A stretch of DNA of 64,000 nt from Pedobacter sp. PACM 27299 (GTDB taxonomy: Bacteria > Bacteroidota > Bacteroidia > Sphingobacteriales > Sphingobacteriaceae). The stretch spans positions 992,001 to 1,056,000 of the forward strand of contig NZ_CP012996.1 of NCBI RefSeq assembly GCF_001412655.1, read 5' to 3'. Position 1 is the first letter of the stretch; every line of letters starts with the position of its first letter. Position numbers and translations under genes: made by a program. A model generated the notes under the pieces. The model had not been told where the DNA came from. It did not search any database and was given only the letters and a program-made list of their open reading frames with translations. Below, in pieces: positions 55,282 to 64,000 of the stretch.

Positions 55282-55899
55282 TTACATGCTGAATACGTTT
55301 TTCTCTGCGTCAAGGAATTCGTTTTCGATCACTTCCTGTCCTGGCTCTCTGCGCTCAAATTCTCTGAGTTTGCGGTTAAAACCATCGCTGTTTTTGATGA
55401 TCGCTACCCTTGCACTTCTCACAAATTCGATCAGACCAAAAGGCTGTAAAACTTCGATCAGCTTATCAGTTTCCTCACGGTGGCCGGTAGTTTCAAAAAC
55501 CGTATAATCTTTACGGATCACTACCGCTCTTGCACCGTTTTCACGAAGTAAACGTTCAACCGATACCAACTCTGCAATCGTATCTGTAGGCACTTTATAA
55601 AGCGCCATTTCCTGCCAGATGATATCCTCATTGGTATTGAAATATACTTTCAATACTTCTACTTGTTTTTCAATCTGACGGGCCAGCTTGCGTACTACTT
55701 CTTCTGTTTCGTTGATCACGATGTTGAATCTGTGAATGTGCTCAATCTCCGAAGGAGAGGTGTTTAAGCTGTCAATATTGATTTTTCTTCTTGAAAAAAT
55801 AATGGCAATACGATTCAATAAGCCGATTTGATTTTCGGTATATACAGTAATCGTAAATTCCTGTTTTTCGTTTGTTTCTATATCCTGGGAATTGCTCAT
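55282..55899 (-). CDS. ilvN: Acetolactate synthase small (regulatory) subunit
   Basis: 205 aa, two-part protein: N-terminal ACT domain (about 15-90, FTITVYTENQIGLLNRIAII) that binds valine in homologues, and a C-terminal domain (AELVSVERLLRENGARAVVI). Works with IlvB; 9 bp separate the genes. Confidence 0.92.
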   Translation of the reverse strand: MSNSQDIETNEKQEFTITVYTENQIGLLNRIAIIFSRRKINIDSLNTSPSEIEHIHRFNIVINETEEVVRKLARQIEKQVEVLKVYFNTNEDIIWQEMALYKVPTDTIAELVSVERLLRENGARAVVIRKDYTVFETTGHREETDKLIEVLQPFGLIEFVRSARVAIIKNSDGFNRKLREFERREPGQEVIENEFLDAEKNVFSM

Positions 55900-55908
55900 G
55901 ATCTTTAA

Positions 55909-57648
55909 TTATTTAAGTCTGATTTCACTTACACTGCTACCTTGAGGAACCATAGGGAACACATTGTGCTCCTGGGCTACCATTACTTCTAGAAGGAAAG
56001 AACCTTTATGGTTCAACATTTCTTCTAATGAACTCACTAAGTCTTCACGTTCTGAAACTTTCTTTCCGGCGATATAATAGGAATCGGCAAGTTTCACGAA
56101 ATCCGGACTGGTGATGTCCACGAAAGAGTAGCGTTTCTCATGGAACAATTGCTGCCATTGGCGAACCATTCCCAGGAACCTGTTATTTAAGATCATGATT
56201 TTCACATCAACGCCACTTTGCATGATGGTACCCAATTCCTGACATGTCATTTGGAAACCTCCATCACCGATTACCGCAACCACGGTACGGTCTGGAGCAC
56301 CAAATTTAGCACCGATAGCAGCAGGTAAGCCAAAGCCCATTGTTCCTAAACCACCACTCGTTACATTACTTCTGGTATGGTTGAATTTTGCATAACGACA
56401 AGCTACCATCTGATGCTGCCCCACGTCAGTTACCACAACCGCTTCGCCTTTAGTTAAGATGTTCAATTGATTGATCACCTCACCCATAGTCAATTCTCCT
56501 GTTCCAGGATTCAATTCAGGATGAATGACAACTTCTTGCTCTGTTTTATCAAAAGCTCTGAATTCTGCCAGCCATTCTGTATGTTTTTTCTCTTCAACCA
56601 ATGCAGTTAAAAGTGGTAAAGTTTCTTTACAATCTCCCCAAACCGGAACATCCGCTTTTACATTTTTGTCGATTTCTGCAGGGTCAATATCCAAGTGAAT
56701 TACTTTTGCTTGTTTCGCATATTTGTCTAAACGGCCAGTTACCCGGTCGTCGAAACGCATACCGATTGCGATCAATACATCACAGGAATTGGTTTGTACA
56801 TTCGGACCATAGTTACCGTGCATGCCCAGCATTCCAACATTTAAAGGGTGGTCTGTAGGAATAGCGCCAGCACCTAAAATCGTCCAGGCTGCAGGAATAC
56901 CGCTTTTCTCTACGAAAGCTTTAAATTCCTGTTCTGCATATCCTAAAGAAACGCCCTGACCGAACAAGATGAAAGGTTTTTTTGCTGAATTGATTAATGC
57001 TGCAGCGGCCTCAATATATTCTTTACGAACATTTGGTTTTGGACGGTAACTGCGTACATGGTCGCAAGGAACATAACCAGCATATTCAAACATTTGCAAT
57101 TGCGCATTTTTGGTAATGTCGATCAATACCGGACCTGGTCTGCCGCTGCGGGCAATGTAAAAAGCTTTCGCTAATACTGCTGGAATCTCAGTAGCATCCG
57201 TAATCTGGTAGTTCCATTTGGTCACCGGGGTAGTGATGTTGATCACATCCGTTTCCTGGAAAGCATCCGTACCTAATAAGTGTGCATACACCTGACCGGT
57301 GATACAAACCATCGGCGTGCTGTCGATTTGAGCATCTGCTAAACCTGTTACCAGATTGGTAGCACCCGGACCACTGGTCGCAAATACGACACCCACTTTT
57401 CCGGAAGTACGTGCATACCCCTGACCGGCATGTGTGCCGCCTTGCTCATGACGTACTAAAATATGTTTTAATTTTTCTTTGTAATCGTATAATGCATCAT
57501 AAATAGGCATGATGGCACCACCTGGATAACCAAAAATGGTATCCGTACCTTCTGCTATTAATCCTTCCAATAAAGCCACAGAACCAGAAACAGTTACTGT
57601 TTTCTTCGGTTCCGTTAAGGTGGTTGCTTCCTCTTGTACTGTGTCCAT
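55909..57648 (-). CDS. ilvB: Acetolactate synthase large subunit
   Basis: Thiamine diphosphate enzyme of 579 aa from ATG 57648 (MDTVQEEATTLTEPKKTVTV); an in-frame ATG at 57699 would overlap ilvD by 17 bp and add 17 residues of unusual sequence, so the shorter start is preferred. RHEQGGTHAGQGYARTSGKV holds the TPP-activating Glu; VIGDGGFQMTCQELGTIMQS with NNRFLGMVRQWQ is the TPP-metal motif. The catalytic set is complete. Confidence 0.93.
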   Translation of the reverse strand: MDTVQEEATTLTEPKKTVTVSGSVALLEGLIAEGTDTIFGYPGGAIMPIYDALYDYKEKLKHILVRHEQGGTHAGQGYARTSGKVGVVFATSGPGATNLVTGLADAQIDSTPMVCITGQVYAHLLGTDAFQETDVINITTPVTKWNYQITDATEIPAVLAKAFYIARSGRPGPVLIDITKNAQLQMFEYAGYVPCDHVRSYRPKPNVRKEYIEAAAALINSAKKPFILFGQGVSLGYAEQEFKAFVEKSGIPAAWTILGAGAIPTDHPLNVGMLGMHGNYGPNVQTNSCDVLIAIGMRFDDRVTGRLDKYAKQAKVIHLDIDPAEIDKNVKADVPVWGDCKETLPLLTALVEEKKHTEWLAEFRAFDKTEQEVVIHPELNPGTGELTMGEVINQLNILTKGEAVVVTDVGQHQMVACRYAKFNHTRSNVTSGGLGTMGFGLPAAIGAKFGAPDRTVVAVIGDGGFQMTCQELGTIMQSGVDVKIMILNNRFLGMVRQWQQLFHEKRYSFVDITSPDFVKLADSYYIAGKKVSEREDLVSSLEEMLNHKGSFLLEVMVAQEHNVFPMVPQGSSVSEIRLK

Positions 57649-57682
57649 TATTTTATTTTTAGGTATGGGGTTTTTAAATTGA

Positions 57683-59380
57683 TTAGTGAGTGTAGGCATC
57701 AGTTACACAGCCTTCGCTGGCATCGCTTACTTGTTTCAGGTATTTATAAAGTACGCCTCCTTTGACGGGTGGCGGCAGTTGCTTCCAAACCGCTTTACGG
57801 TTTTCCATCTCTTCTTCGGTAATCTGAAGGTGTAAGGTATTGTTCACTGCGTCAATGATGATGATGTCATTGTCGTGCACAAAAGCGATATTTCCACCAT
57901 CCCAAGCTTCAGGAGTGATGTGACCTACTACAAAACCATGCGTACCACCAGAGAAACGGCCATCAGTAATTAAAGCCACTGACTTTCCTAATCCTGCACC
58001 AATGATGGCAGAGGTTGGTTTTAACATCTCCGGCATCCCAGGAGCACCTTTAGGACCTACCTGTCTGATCACCACTACATCACCTTTTTTCACTTTGCCA
58101 CTTTGAATTCCTGCGATCAATGATTTCTCACCATCAAATACACGCGCCGGACCTTCAAATCTTTCTCCTTCTTTACCAGAGATCTTCGCTACCGAACCTT
58201 TTTCTGCGATGTTACCATATAGCATTTGAAGGTGACCTGTTGCTTTAATCGGGTTAGTTATTGGAAGAATTACCTTTTGAGTATCAAAATCTAAGTCTAA
58301 AGCGCCTTCCACATTTTCAGCAAGCGTTTTTCCGGTTACCGTGATACAGTCGCCATGAATCAAGCCTACTTTCAAAAGATATTTTAGAATGGCAGGAACA
58401 CCACCAATTTCATGAACATCCTCCATTAAATAGTTCCCACTTGGTTTCAAATCCGCTAATACTGGAGTCGCATCACTTACGGCTTGGAAATCATCTAATT
58501 TCAAGGTTAATCCTACTGATTTCGCCATAGCGATTAAATGTAGTACTGCATTTGTAGAACCGCCCAATACCATTACCGTTACAATCGCATTGTGAAATGC
58601 TTTCTCCGTCATGATATCTGAAGGAAGGATGTTTTTCTCTAATAAAACACGGATCGCTTTACCGGCAGCTAAACATTCTTCTTTCTTTTCTGCACTCAAT
58701 GCAGGGTAAGAGGAGCTGTAAGGTAAGCTCATTCCTAAAGCTTCGATTGCTGAAGCCATCGTATTTGCAGTATACATACCGCCACAAGCACCAGCGCCTG
58801 GACAAGTGTTGCGGATGATACCTTGAAAATCTTCTTCATCTAAATTGCCTGCCAATTTCTCGCCTAAGGCTTCAAAGGCTGATACAATGTTTAAAGTTTT
58901 TCCTTTATATTTTCCAGAGTGGATACTTCCACCGTATACCATGATTGAAGGACGATTTAACCGACCCATTGCCATGATAGAACCCGGCATATTTTTATCA
59001 CAGCCTGGTAATGCAATCACGCCATCGTAATATTGTCCACCACAAATGGTTTCAATTGAATCTGCAATTACATCTCTGGAAACCAAAGAATAACGCATTC
59101 CATCTGTACCGTTAGACATCCCATCGCTTACACCGATAGTGCTGAAGGTTAAACCGACCATTCCATTATCCCAGACCCCTTCTTTAACGATTTTTGCTAA
59201 ATCATTTAGGTGCATGTTGCAGGTGTTTCCATCGTATCCCATACTTGCAATGCCGACCTGGGCTTTGTCCATATCTTCTTTGGTCAAGCCAATTCCATAC
59301 AACATGGCTTGGGCAGCAGGTTGGGTTGGGTCCTGCGTGAATACTTTACTGTAGCGGTTTAATTCTGGTGATTGTGACAT
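57683..59380 (-). CDS. ilvD: Dihydroxy-acid dehydratase
   Basis: 565 aa iron-sulphur dehydratase. [20 protein letters not shown] and [20 protein letters not shown] carry cluster cysteines; [14 protein letters not shown] and the C-terminal [20 protein letters not shown] are intact. Makes the 2-oxo acids. It is 1 bp from ilvE. Confidence 0.95.
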   Translation of the reverse strand: MSQSPELNRYSKVFTQDPTQPAAQAMLYGIGLTKEDMDKAQVGIASMGYDGNTCNMHLNDLAKIVKEGVWDNGMVGLTFSTIGVSDGMSNGTDGMRYSLVSRDVIADSIETICGGQYYDGVIALPGCDKNMPGSIMAMGRLNRPSIMVYGGSIHSGKYKGKTLNIVSAFEALGEKLAGNLDEEDFQGIIRNTCPGAGACGGMYTANTMASAIEALGMSLPYSSSYPALSAEKKEECLAAGKAIRVLLEKNILPSDIMTEKAFHNAIVTVMVLGGSTNAVLHLIAMAKSVGLTLKLDDFQAVSDATPVLADLKPSGNYLMEDVHEIGGVPAILKYLLKVGLIHGDCITVTGKTLAENVEGALDLDFDTQKVILPITNPIKATGHLQMLYGNIAEKGSVAKISGKEGERFEGPARVFDGEKSLIAGIQSGKVKKGDVVVIRQVGPKGAPGMPEMLKPTSAIIGAGLGKSVALITDGRFSGGTHGFVVGHITPEAWDGGNIAFVHDNDIIIIDAVNNTLHLQITEEEMENRKAVWKQLPPPVKGGVLYKYLKQVSDASEGCVTDAYTH

Positions 59381-59381
59381 A

Positions 59382-60272
59382 TTATATGATTACTTCGTAA
59401 TTTTGTTTTTCTAACACTAAACATTTGTAAGTGCGTTGTATGGTGGCTCCAACACTATCATTCCATCTGATTGGGAACTGATATTCATCTACCGATGCAA
59501 TTCCTGCAATCTCTGTTGCGGTGCCGCAGAAGAAAGCACTGTCTGCATGTTTTACATCCGCAACCGTCAGGTGTTTTTCTATAATTTCTATATCCAGGAT
59601 ATGACATAGCTCAATTACTGTTGCACGGGTGATTCCTGGAAAGATGTTACCTAGTTGTGGAGTGTATAATTTTCCGTTTTTCTCGATAAAGATGTTTGAT
59701 GCTGGACCTGCAGCGATATTTCCGTCCATATCCAACAATAACGCCTCATCAAATCCATTGCGTTTTGCTTCAATAGTCGCTAAAGTGGAATTCCCATCGT
59801 TGCCAGTAACTTTAGCTGCTATAGGAAAAGATTTTGGATTCGGACTTTCATAACTGGACACCCCAACTTTTAATTGTTCGTTACCAGGGTAGGCATCCCA
59901 TTCCCAGGCACAGATCATGATCGATACCTCTGTAGCCGCAACCATCGACATGTTAGGGGCACAGTATACCAAGGGACGGATGTAAGCATCTTTTAAATTA
60001 TTCAATTGAAGTAACTTATAAGTTTGCTTGATCAGGTCACTTACTTCCCATGGAAAAGGTAGATTCACCAATTCTGCAGATCTTTTTAATCTTTCGAAAT
60101 GTTCTCTGGCTTTAAATACACGGGTTCCATTGTGCGTTTGATATGCCCTGATTCCTTCAAATACTGCATAGCCATAGTGGAGCGATTGCTCATATATCTC
60201 GGCGGTGCTGTTGGCGGCTTTCTGGAACTTGCCGTTTAAGTATAACACTGTATTTGAATTGACGTATTTCAT
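59382..60272 (-). CDS. ilvE: Branched-chain amino acid aminotransferase
   Basis: Fold-type IV PLP aminotransferase, 296 aa. [20 protein letters not shown] at the N-terminus; catalytic Lys about K154 in [30 protein letters not shown] then IFI. Last step for Ile, Leu and Val. It is the first gene of the operon and is preceded by the leader and attenuator described separately. Confidence 0.94.
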   Translation of the reverse strand: MKYVNSNTVLYLNGKFQKAANSTAEIYEQSLHYGYAVFEGIRAYQTHNGTRVFKAREHFERLKRSAELVNLPFPWEVSDLIKQTYKLLQLNNLKDAYIRPLVYCAPNMSMVAATEVSIMICAWEWDAYPGNEQLKVGVSSYESPNPKSFPIAAKVTGNDGNSTLATIEAKRNGFDEALLLDMDGNIAAGPASNIFIEKNGKLYTPQLGNIFPGITRATVIELCHILDIEIIEKHLTVADVKHADSAFFCGTATEIAGIASVDEYQFPIRWNDSVGATIQRTYKCLVLEKQNYEVII

Positions 60273-60319
60273 GTTGGTTAGGCGGTTAGGTATCGTGTTG
60301 GTTGTGGTATTGATTCATT

Positions 60320-60347
60320 AAAAAAGCGCCACTTGTGGGGGGCGCTT
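60320..60347 (-). terminator. Attenuator terminator in the ilv-leu leader
   Basis: Read on the minus strand: AAGCGCC (60347-60341), 10-nt loop, GGCGCTT (60330-60324), then a U-run through 60320. It lies 47 bp upstream of the ilvE start and 26 nt after the stop of the leader ORF. With no other gene to terminate here, a regulatory (attenuation) role is the simplest reading. Confidence 0.8.
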
Positions 60348-60373
60348 GAGTTTATTTTTGTATTTAAAATATT

Positions 60374-60460
60374 CTATTGCAGCGCCTTATCCTTCTGAAT
60401 TACCAGCAGAAGAATCACATTAATAATGACAATAATTAAGGCGGTGATGTTAAAGTTCAT
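60374..60460 (-). CDS. Ile/Leu/Val-rich leader peptide of the ilv-leu operon (28 codons)
   Basis: Short ORF on the minus strand from ATG 60460 to TAG 60374-60376, 28 codons. The start is MNFNITALIIVIINVILLLV; 7 Ile, 5 Leu and 3 Val make up 15 of 28 residues, with an uninterrupted cluster of branched-chain codons. The end reads IQKDKALQ and its RNA contains GGCGCT (60386-60381), which can pair with AGCGCC in the 5' arm of the attenuator hairpin. Upstream, GCTTATAAACTAACAAA is A-rich as usual for start regions in this phylum. Ribosome stalling on Ile/Leu/Val codons would free GGCGCT and allow an antiterminator; completion of translation would cover it and let the terminator form. A short membrane peptide is the alternative, as the core is hydrophobic. 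Confidence 0.75.
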   Translation of the reverse strand: MNFNITALIIVIINVILLLVIQKDKALQ

Positions 60461-60505
60461 TTTGTTAGTTTATAAGCAGTTCGTATTTGCTATTGCTTTA
60501 TAAAT

Positions 60506-60537
60506 CCAATTTAGGTCTTGTGATCAATACTATCAAT
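60506..60537 (-). promoter_or_regulatory. Candidate promoter of the ilv-leu operon
   Basis: On the minus strand TAAATTGG (60513-60506) fits TAnnTTTG with one mismatch; ATTG (60537-60534) about 20 bp upstream could be the -33 element. Transcription starting near 60499 would give about 40 nt before the leader ORF. Confidence 0.35.
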
Positions 60538-60653
60538 AGCTGTATAGAAATAAATGAAAAAAAATATAATTTGCAATAATGGTATATATAACAAATATAA
60601 TACCTGAAAATACACTGTTTTAATTGCTTTACGTGGACGCTACTATACCAAAT

Positions 60654-60836
60654 ATGAAATCGGTATTCGGTATGGGTATTATGCTTGCATTGTATTTTAT
60701 CTCATTTTCTGCCTAAAATCGGAGAATGGTCAAAAAAGTTGAAGAAAATACGACTAAAATAAGGGGAGGTAGCCAAATAAAAATTGGCAGTCTTTTCAAA
60801 GAAATAAATACAATTTCTGTTACCGTTTTAAAATAG
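60654..60836 (+). other. Two short same-frame ORFs in the ilvE-atpC gap, possibly a gene remnant
   Basis: On the plus strand, ATG 60654 opens a 20-codon ORF (MKSVFGMGIMLALYFISFSA, signal-peptide-like) ended by TAA at 60714-60716. In the same frame, ATG 60726 opens 36 codons (VKKVEENTTKIRGG, KIGSLFKEINTISVTVLK) to TAG 60834-60836. They might be chance, two tiny genes, or one small secreted protein gene broken by a stop. No family is recognised. The rest of the 60538-60887 gap is AT-rich with nothing recognised. Confidence 0.25.
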
Positions 60837-60887
60837 CGTATCGTTATTTTACAGGATGATTTGATGACGTTCAAAAATCAGGGACAA

Positions 60888-60921
60888 AAAAAAAGGATGT
60901 CGTTTCGGACATCCTTTTTTT
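60888..60921. terminator. Bidirectional terminator downstream of atpC
   Basis: Perfect 14-bp stem AAAAAAAGGATGTC (60888-60901) / GACATCCTTTTTTT (60908-60921), 6-nt loop, with a T-run on both strands. It terminates the minus-strand atpDC unit; the plus side could also end any transcript across the 60654-60836 ORFs. Confidence 0.92.
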
Positions 60922-60936
60922 ATTATGCTTTAAATA

Positions 60937-61185
60937 TTAAGCAACCCCTTCGGCTAAAACAATAATCTTGTTTTTCAAAACCTCTACAACGCCACCTTTA
61001 ATATTAAAGGTTTCATCGCCTGTTTTGGTTTTAACAATTACTGGTCCGTCTTCTAAGGTTGAGATAATAGGAGCATGGTCATGCAAAATTTGAAATGATC
61101 CCATGGTACCTGGTACAGTAACAGCTGTTACTTCGCCTTCAAAGACTTTTTTATCTGGTGTTAATATTTCTAGTGTCATATTCAA
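60937..61185 (-). CDS. atpC: F1F0 ATP synthase epsilon subunit (short form)
   Basis: 82 aa beta-barrel subunit: EILTPDKKVFEGEVTAVTVP, GTMGSFQILHDHAPIISTLE, then FNIKGGVVEVLKNKIIVLAE. The C-terminal helical hairpin of about 45 residues found in longer epsilon subunits is absent, as is usual in Bacteroidota. 16 bp after atpD. Confidence 0.93.
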   Translation of the reverse strand: MNMTLEILTPDKKVFEGEVTAVTVPGTMGSFQILHDHAPIISTLEDGPVIVKTKTGDETFNIKGGVVEVLKNKIIVLAEGVA

Positions 61186-61201
61186 AGTGTATGCGCTTTA
61201 A

Positions 61202-62725
<1,524 letters not shown>

Positions 62726-62777
62726 TTATAAATATCAAAATGTTAAAGGCCGTTTTCAGAGCCCACAATTCGGTTTG

Positions 62778-62785
62778 CAAAGTTA
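62778..62785 (-). promoter_or_regulatory. Candidate -7 promoter element of atpDC
   Basis: On the minus strand TAACTTTG (62785-62778) matches TAnnTTTG exactly, 71 bp upstream of the atpD start. A matching -33 element was not clear. Confidence 0.45.
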
Positions 62786-62945
62786 AGATTTTTCAACATA
62801 AATTGCATATATAAATAAAAAGTTTTTCCACAGTTTTTAAATCAATATTTTAGCGGGTATAAAACAAGGTACGAACAAGCCGTTTTTGACGTTAAAAAGA
62901 GCGTATTTGTGGCTGTACATTCATCATAAGGAAACTGAGAAATTC

Positions 62946-63854
62946 ATGAAAACAATATTAGTAACGGGGAGCAATGGCCTTCTAGGGCAGAAAATCACAG
63001 AAAGAGTGCTCGCAACAAAACAGTTTAATCTGATTGCGACCGCAAAAGGGGAGAACCGTTATCCAATTAAAGAGGGATATGTTTATGCTGAAATGGATAT
63101 TTTAGATGCTGCCAATGTGGAAGAAATTGTAGCGAAATATAAACCCGATGCCATCATTCACACTGCCGCAATGACCAATGTGGATACCTGCGAAGATCAA
63201 AAAGAGTTGGCTTATGCGCTAAATGTGAAAGCAGTGGAGACACTTATTGCAGTTTGTGAGCAATTCGACGTGCAGCTGGTTCATTTGTCTACAGACTTTG
63301 TTTTTGATGGCAAAAACGGACCGTATGATGAAGAAGCGCCTACCTGCCCTTTAAGTTATTACGGACAAACCAAAGTAGAGGCCGAACAAGCACTGCAAAA
63401 GTCAAATTGCAAATGGGCTGTATTGAGGACGATTATCGTATATGGTATTGTGAGCGATATGAGCCGCAGTAATATTGTACTTTGGGCAAAAGGTGCTTTA
63501 GAAAAGGGACAGCCCATTAATGTCGTGAACGACCAGTGGCGCATGCCAACCCTGGCAGAAGACTTAGCCGATTGCTGTCTGCTGGCCATAGAGAAAAATG
63601 CGCAGGGCATATATAATGCTTCTGGAAAAGATATGATGAGCATTTCAGAATTAGTGGCTATAGTGGCCGATTTCTGGAACCTGGATAAAGGACTGATTAA
63701 AGAGATCTCTGCTGAAACTTTAAACCAAACCGCTAAACGTCCGGCAAGAACCGGATTTATCCTGGATAAATCCATCCGCGATCTGGGCTATGCCCCGCAC
63801 AGCTTTGAAGAAGGACTGACCTTATTAGCTACACAATTGCAAACAACCGTTTAA
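62946..63854 (+). CDS. dTDP-4-dehydrorhamnose reductase-like SDR (RmlD family)
   Basis: Protein of 302 aa from ATG 62946, giving the proper Rossmann start KTILVTGSNGLLGQKI; an in-frame ATG at 62886 would add 20 residues before the motif. IIHTAAMTNVDTCEDQKELA and LSTDFVFDGKNGPYDEEAPT, with YYGQTKVEAEQAL holding the Y-x-x-x-K pair, match the extended SDR/RmlD family. No other rhamnose genes are adjacent, so the true substrate is uncertain. The peroxiredoxin gene begins 19 bp after it. Confidence 0.83.
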   Translation: MKTILVTGSNGLLGQKITERVLATKQFNLIATAKGENRYPIKEGYVYAEMDILDAANVEEIVAKYKPDAIIHTAAMTNVDTCEDQKELAYALNVKAVETLIAVCEQFDVQLVHLSTDFVFDGKNGPYDEEAPTCPLSYYGQTKVEAEQALQKSNCKWAVLRTIIVYGIVSDMSRSNIVLWAKGALEKGQPINVVNDQWRMPTLAEDLADCCLLAIEKNAQGIYNASGKDMMSISELVAIVADFWNLDKGLIKEISAETLNQTAKRPARTGFILDKSIRDLGYAPHSFEEGLTLLATQLQTTV

Positions 63855-63873
63855 ATTCTTAATTATATATACT

Positions 63874-64000
63874 ATGGCATTACAAGTTGGCGATCAAGCC
63901 CCGGATTTTAAATTATTCAGCTCAGACCTGAAAGAAGTATCCCTATCTGATTATAAAGGAAGGAAATTAGTGATCCATTTCTTCCCATTGGCTTTTACTG
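63874..64000 (+). CDS. Peroxiredoxin (AhpE/Bcp-like), N-terminal part only
   Basis: The first 42 codons of a gene running off the right edge: MALQVGDQAPDFKLFSSDLK then EVSLSDYKGRKLVIHFFPLA and FT, which leads into the peroxidatic cysteine motif (expected FT-x-VCT) beyond the window. The VGDQAPDF start is strongly peroxiredoxin-like. Reduces peroxides using a thiol. Subfamily cannot be assigned from this part. Confidence 0.85.
   Translation, partial: MALQVGDQAPDFKLFSSDLKEVSLSDYKGRKLVIHFFPLAFT

Overview
The window looks like a chromosomal segment of a Bacteroidota bacterium, most likely a Sphingobacteriaceae member close to Pedobacter. Support: several start regions carry the Bacteroidota-type -7 element TAnnTTTG; the gene set includes a TamL-type lipoprotein with a giant TamB, a long-form IspG, a fused HemC-HemD protein, an atpD-atpC pair separate from the other ATP synthase genes, and HmuY, DUF6702, DUF2911 and PspC/toast-rack proteins. 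This is inferred from protein content; no rRNA or tRNA gene was seen. No phage, transposase, CRISPR array or obvious foreign island was found.

Layout. 1-14.5 kb: outer-membrane biogenesis (tamL partial, tamB), cytidine deaminase, topoisomerase IV subunit A with a long acidic tail, an M1 metallopeptidase/HupE/DUF6702 group, a palindromic repeat element and an unrecognised lipoprotein. 14.5-22.3 kb: a haem-uptake operon (TonB receptor, HmuY, HmuT, HmuU, HmuV, HmuS) behind three Fur-like 7-1-7 boxes, with a terminator-like hairpin between the outer-membrane and ABC parts. 22.3-30.6 kb: an rRNA methyltransferase-like enzyme, MlaEF lipid transport, an SDR enzyme, three envelope-stress-like membrane proteins, ispG and a DUF2911 protein. 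30.6-31.2 kb: a long terminator hairpin and a T-rich ~77 bp tandem repeat ending at the stop codon of a convergent hydrolase gene. 32.1-41.2 kb: haem biosynthesis (hemA, hemCD fusion, hemB, hemL, hemE, hemJ) with a two-component system and a frameshifted TPR-like gene inside the cluster. 41.2-45.6 kb: an ECF sigma unit with a putative anti-sigma and a beta-barrel protein, an ABC ATPase without a nearby permease, a small lipoprotein and a DUF1905/YdeI protein. 45.8-60.5 kb, minus strand: one branched-chain amino acid operon, ilvE-ilvD-ilvB-ilvN-dinB-ilvC-leuC-leuD-ABC-leuB-leuA-ilvA. 60.9-64 kb: atpC-atpD, a sugar-nucleotide reductase-like SDR and the start of a peroxiredoxin gene.

The most notable observation is in front of ilvE. 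A 28-codon ORF in which 15 residues are Ile, Leu or Val lies about 26 nt upstream of a GC-rich hairpin with a U-run. The end of the ORF contains GGCGCT, complementary to the 5' arm of that hairpin. This has the architecture of ribosome-mediated attenuation controlling the whole ilv-leu operon. Other points of interest are the Fur-like box cluster, the intramembrane-type histidine kinase inside the haem biosynthesis operon, the minisatellite, and two non-pathway genes (tandem ABC ATPase, DinB) inside the amino acid operon.
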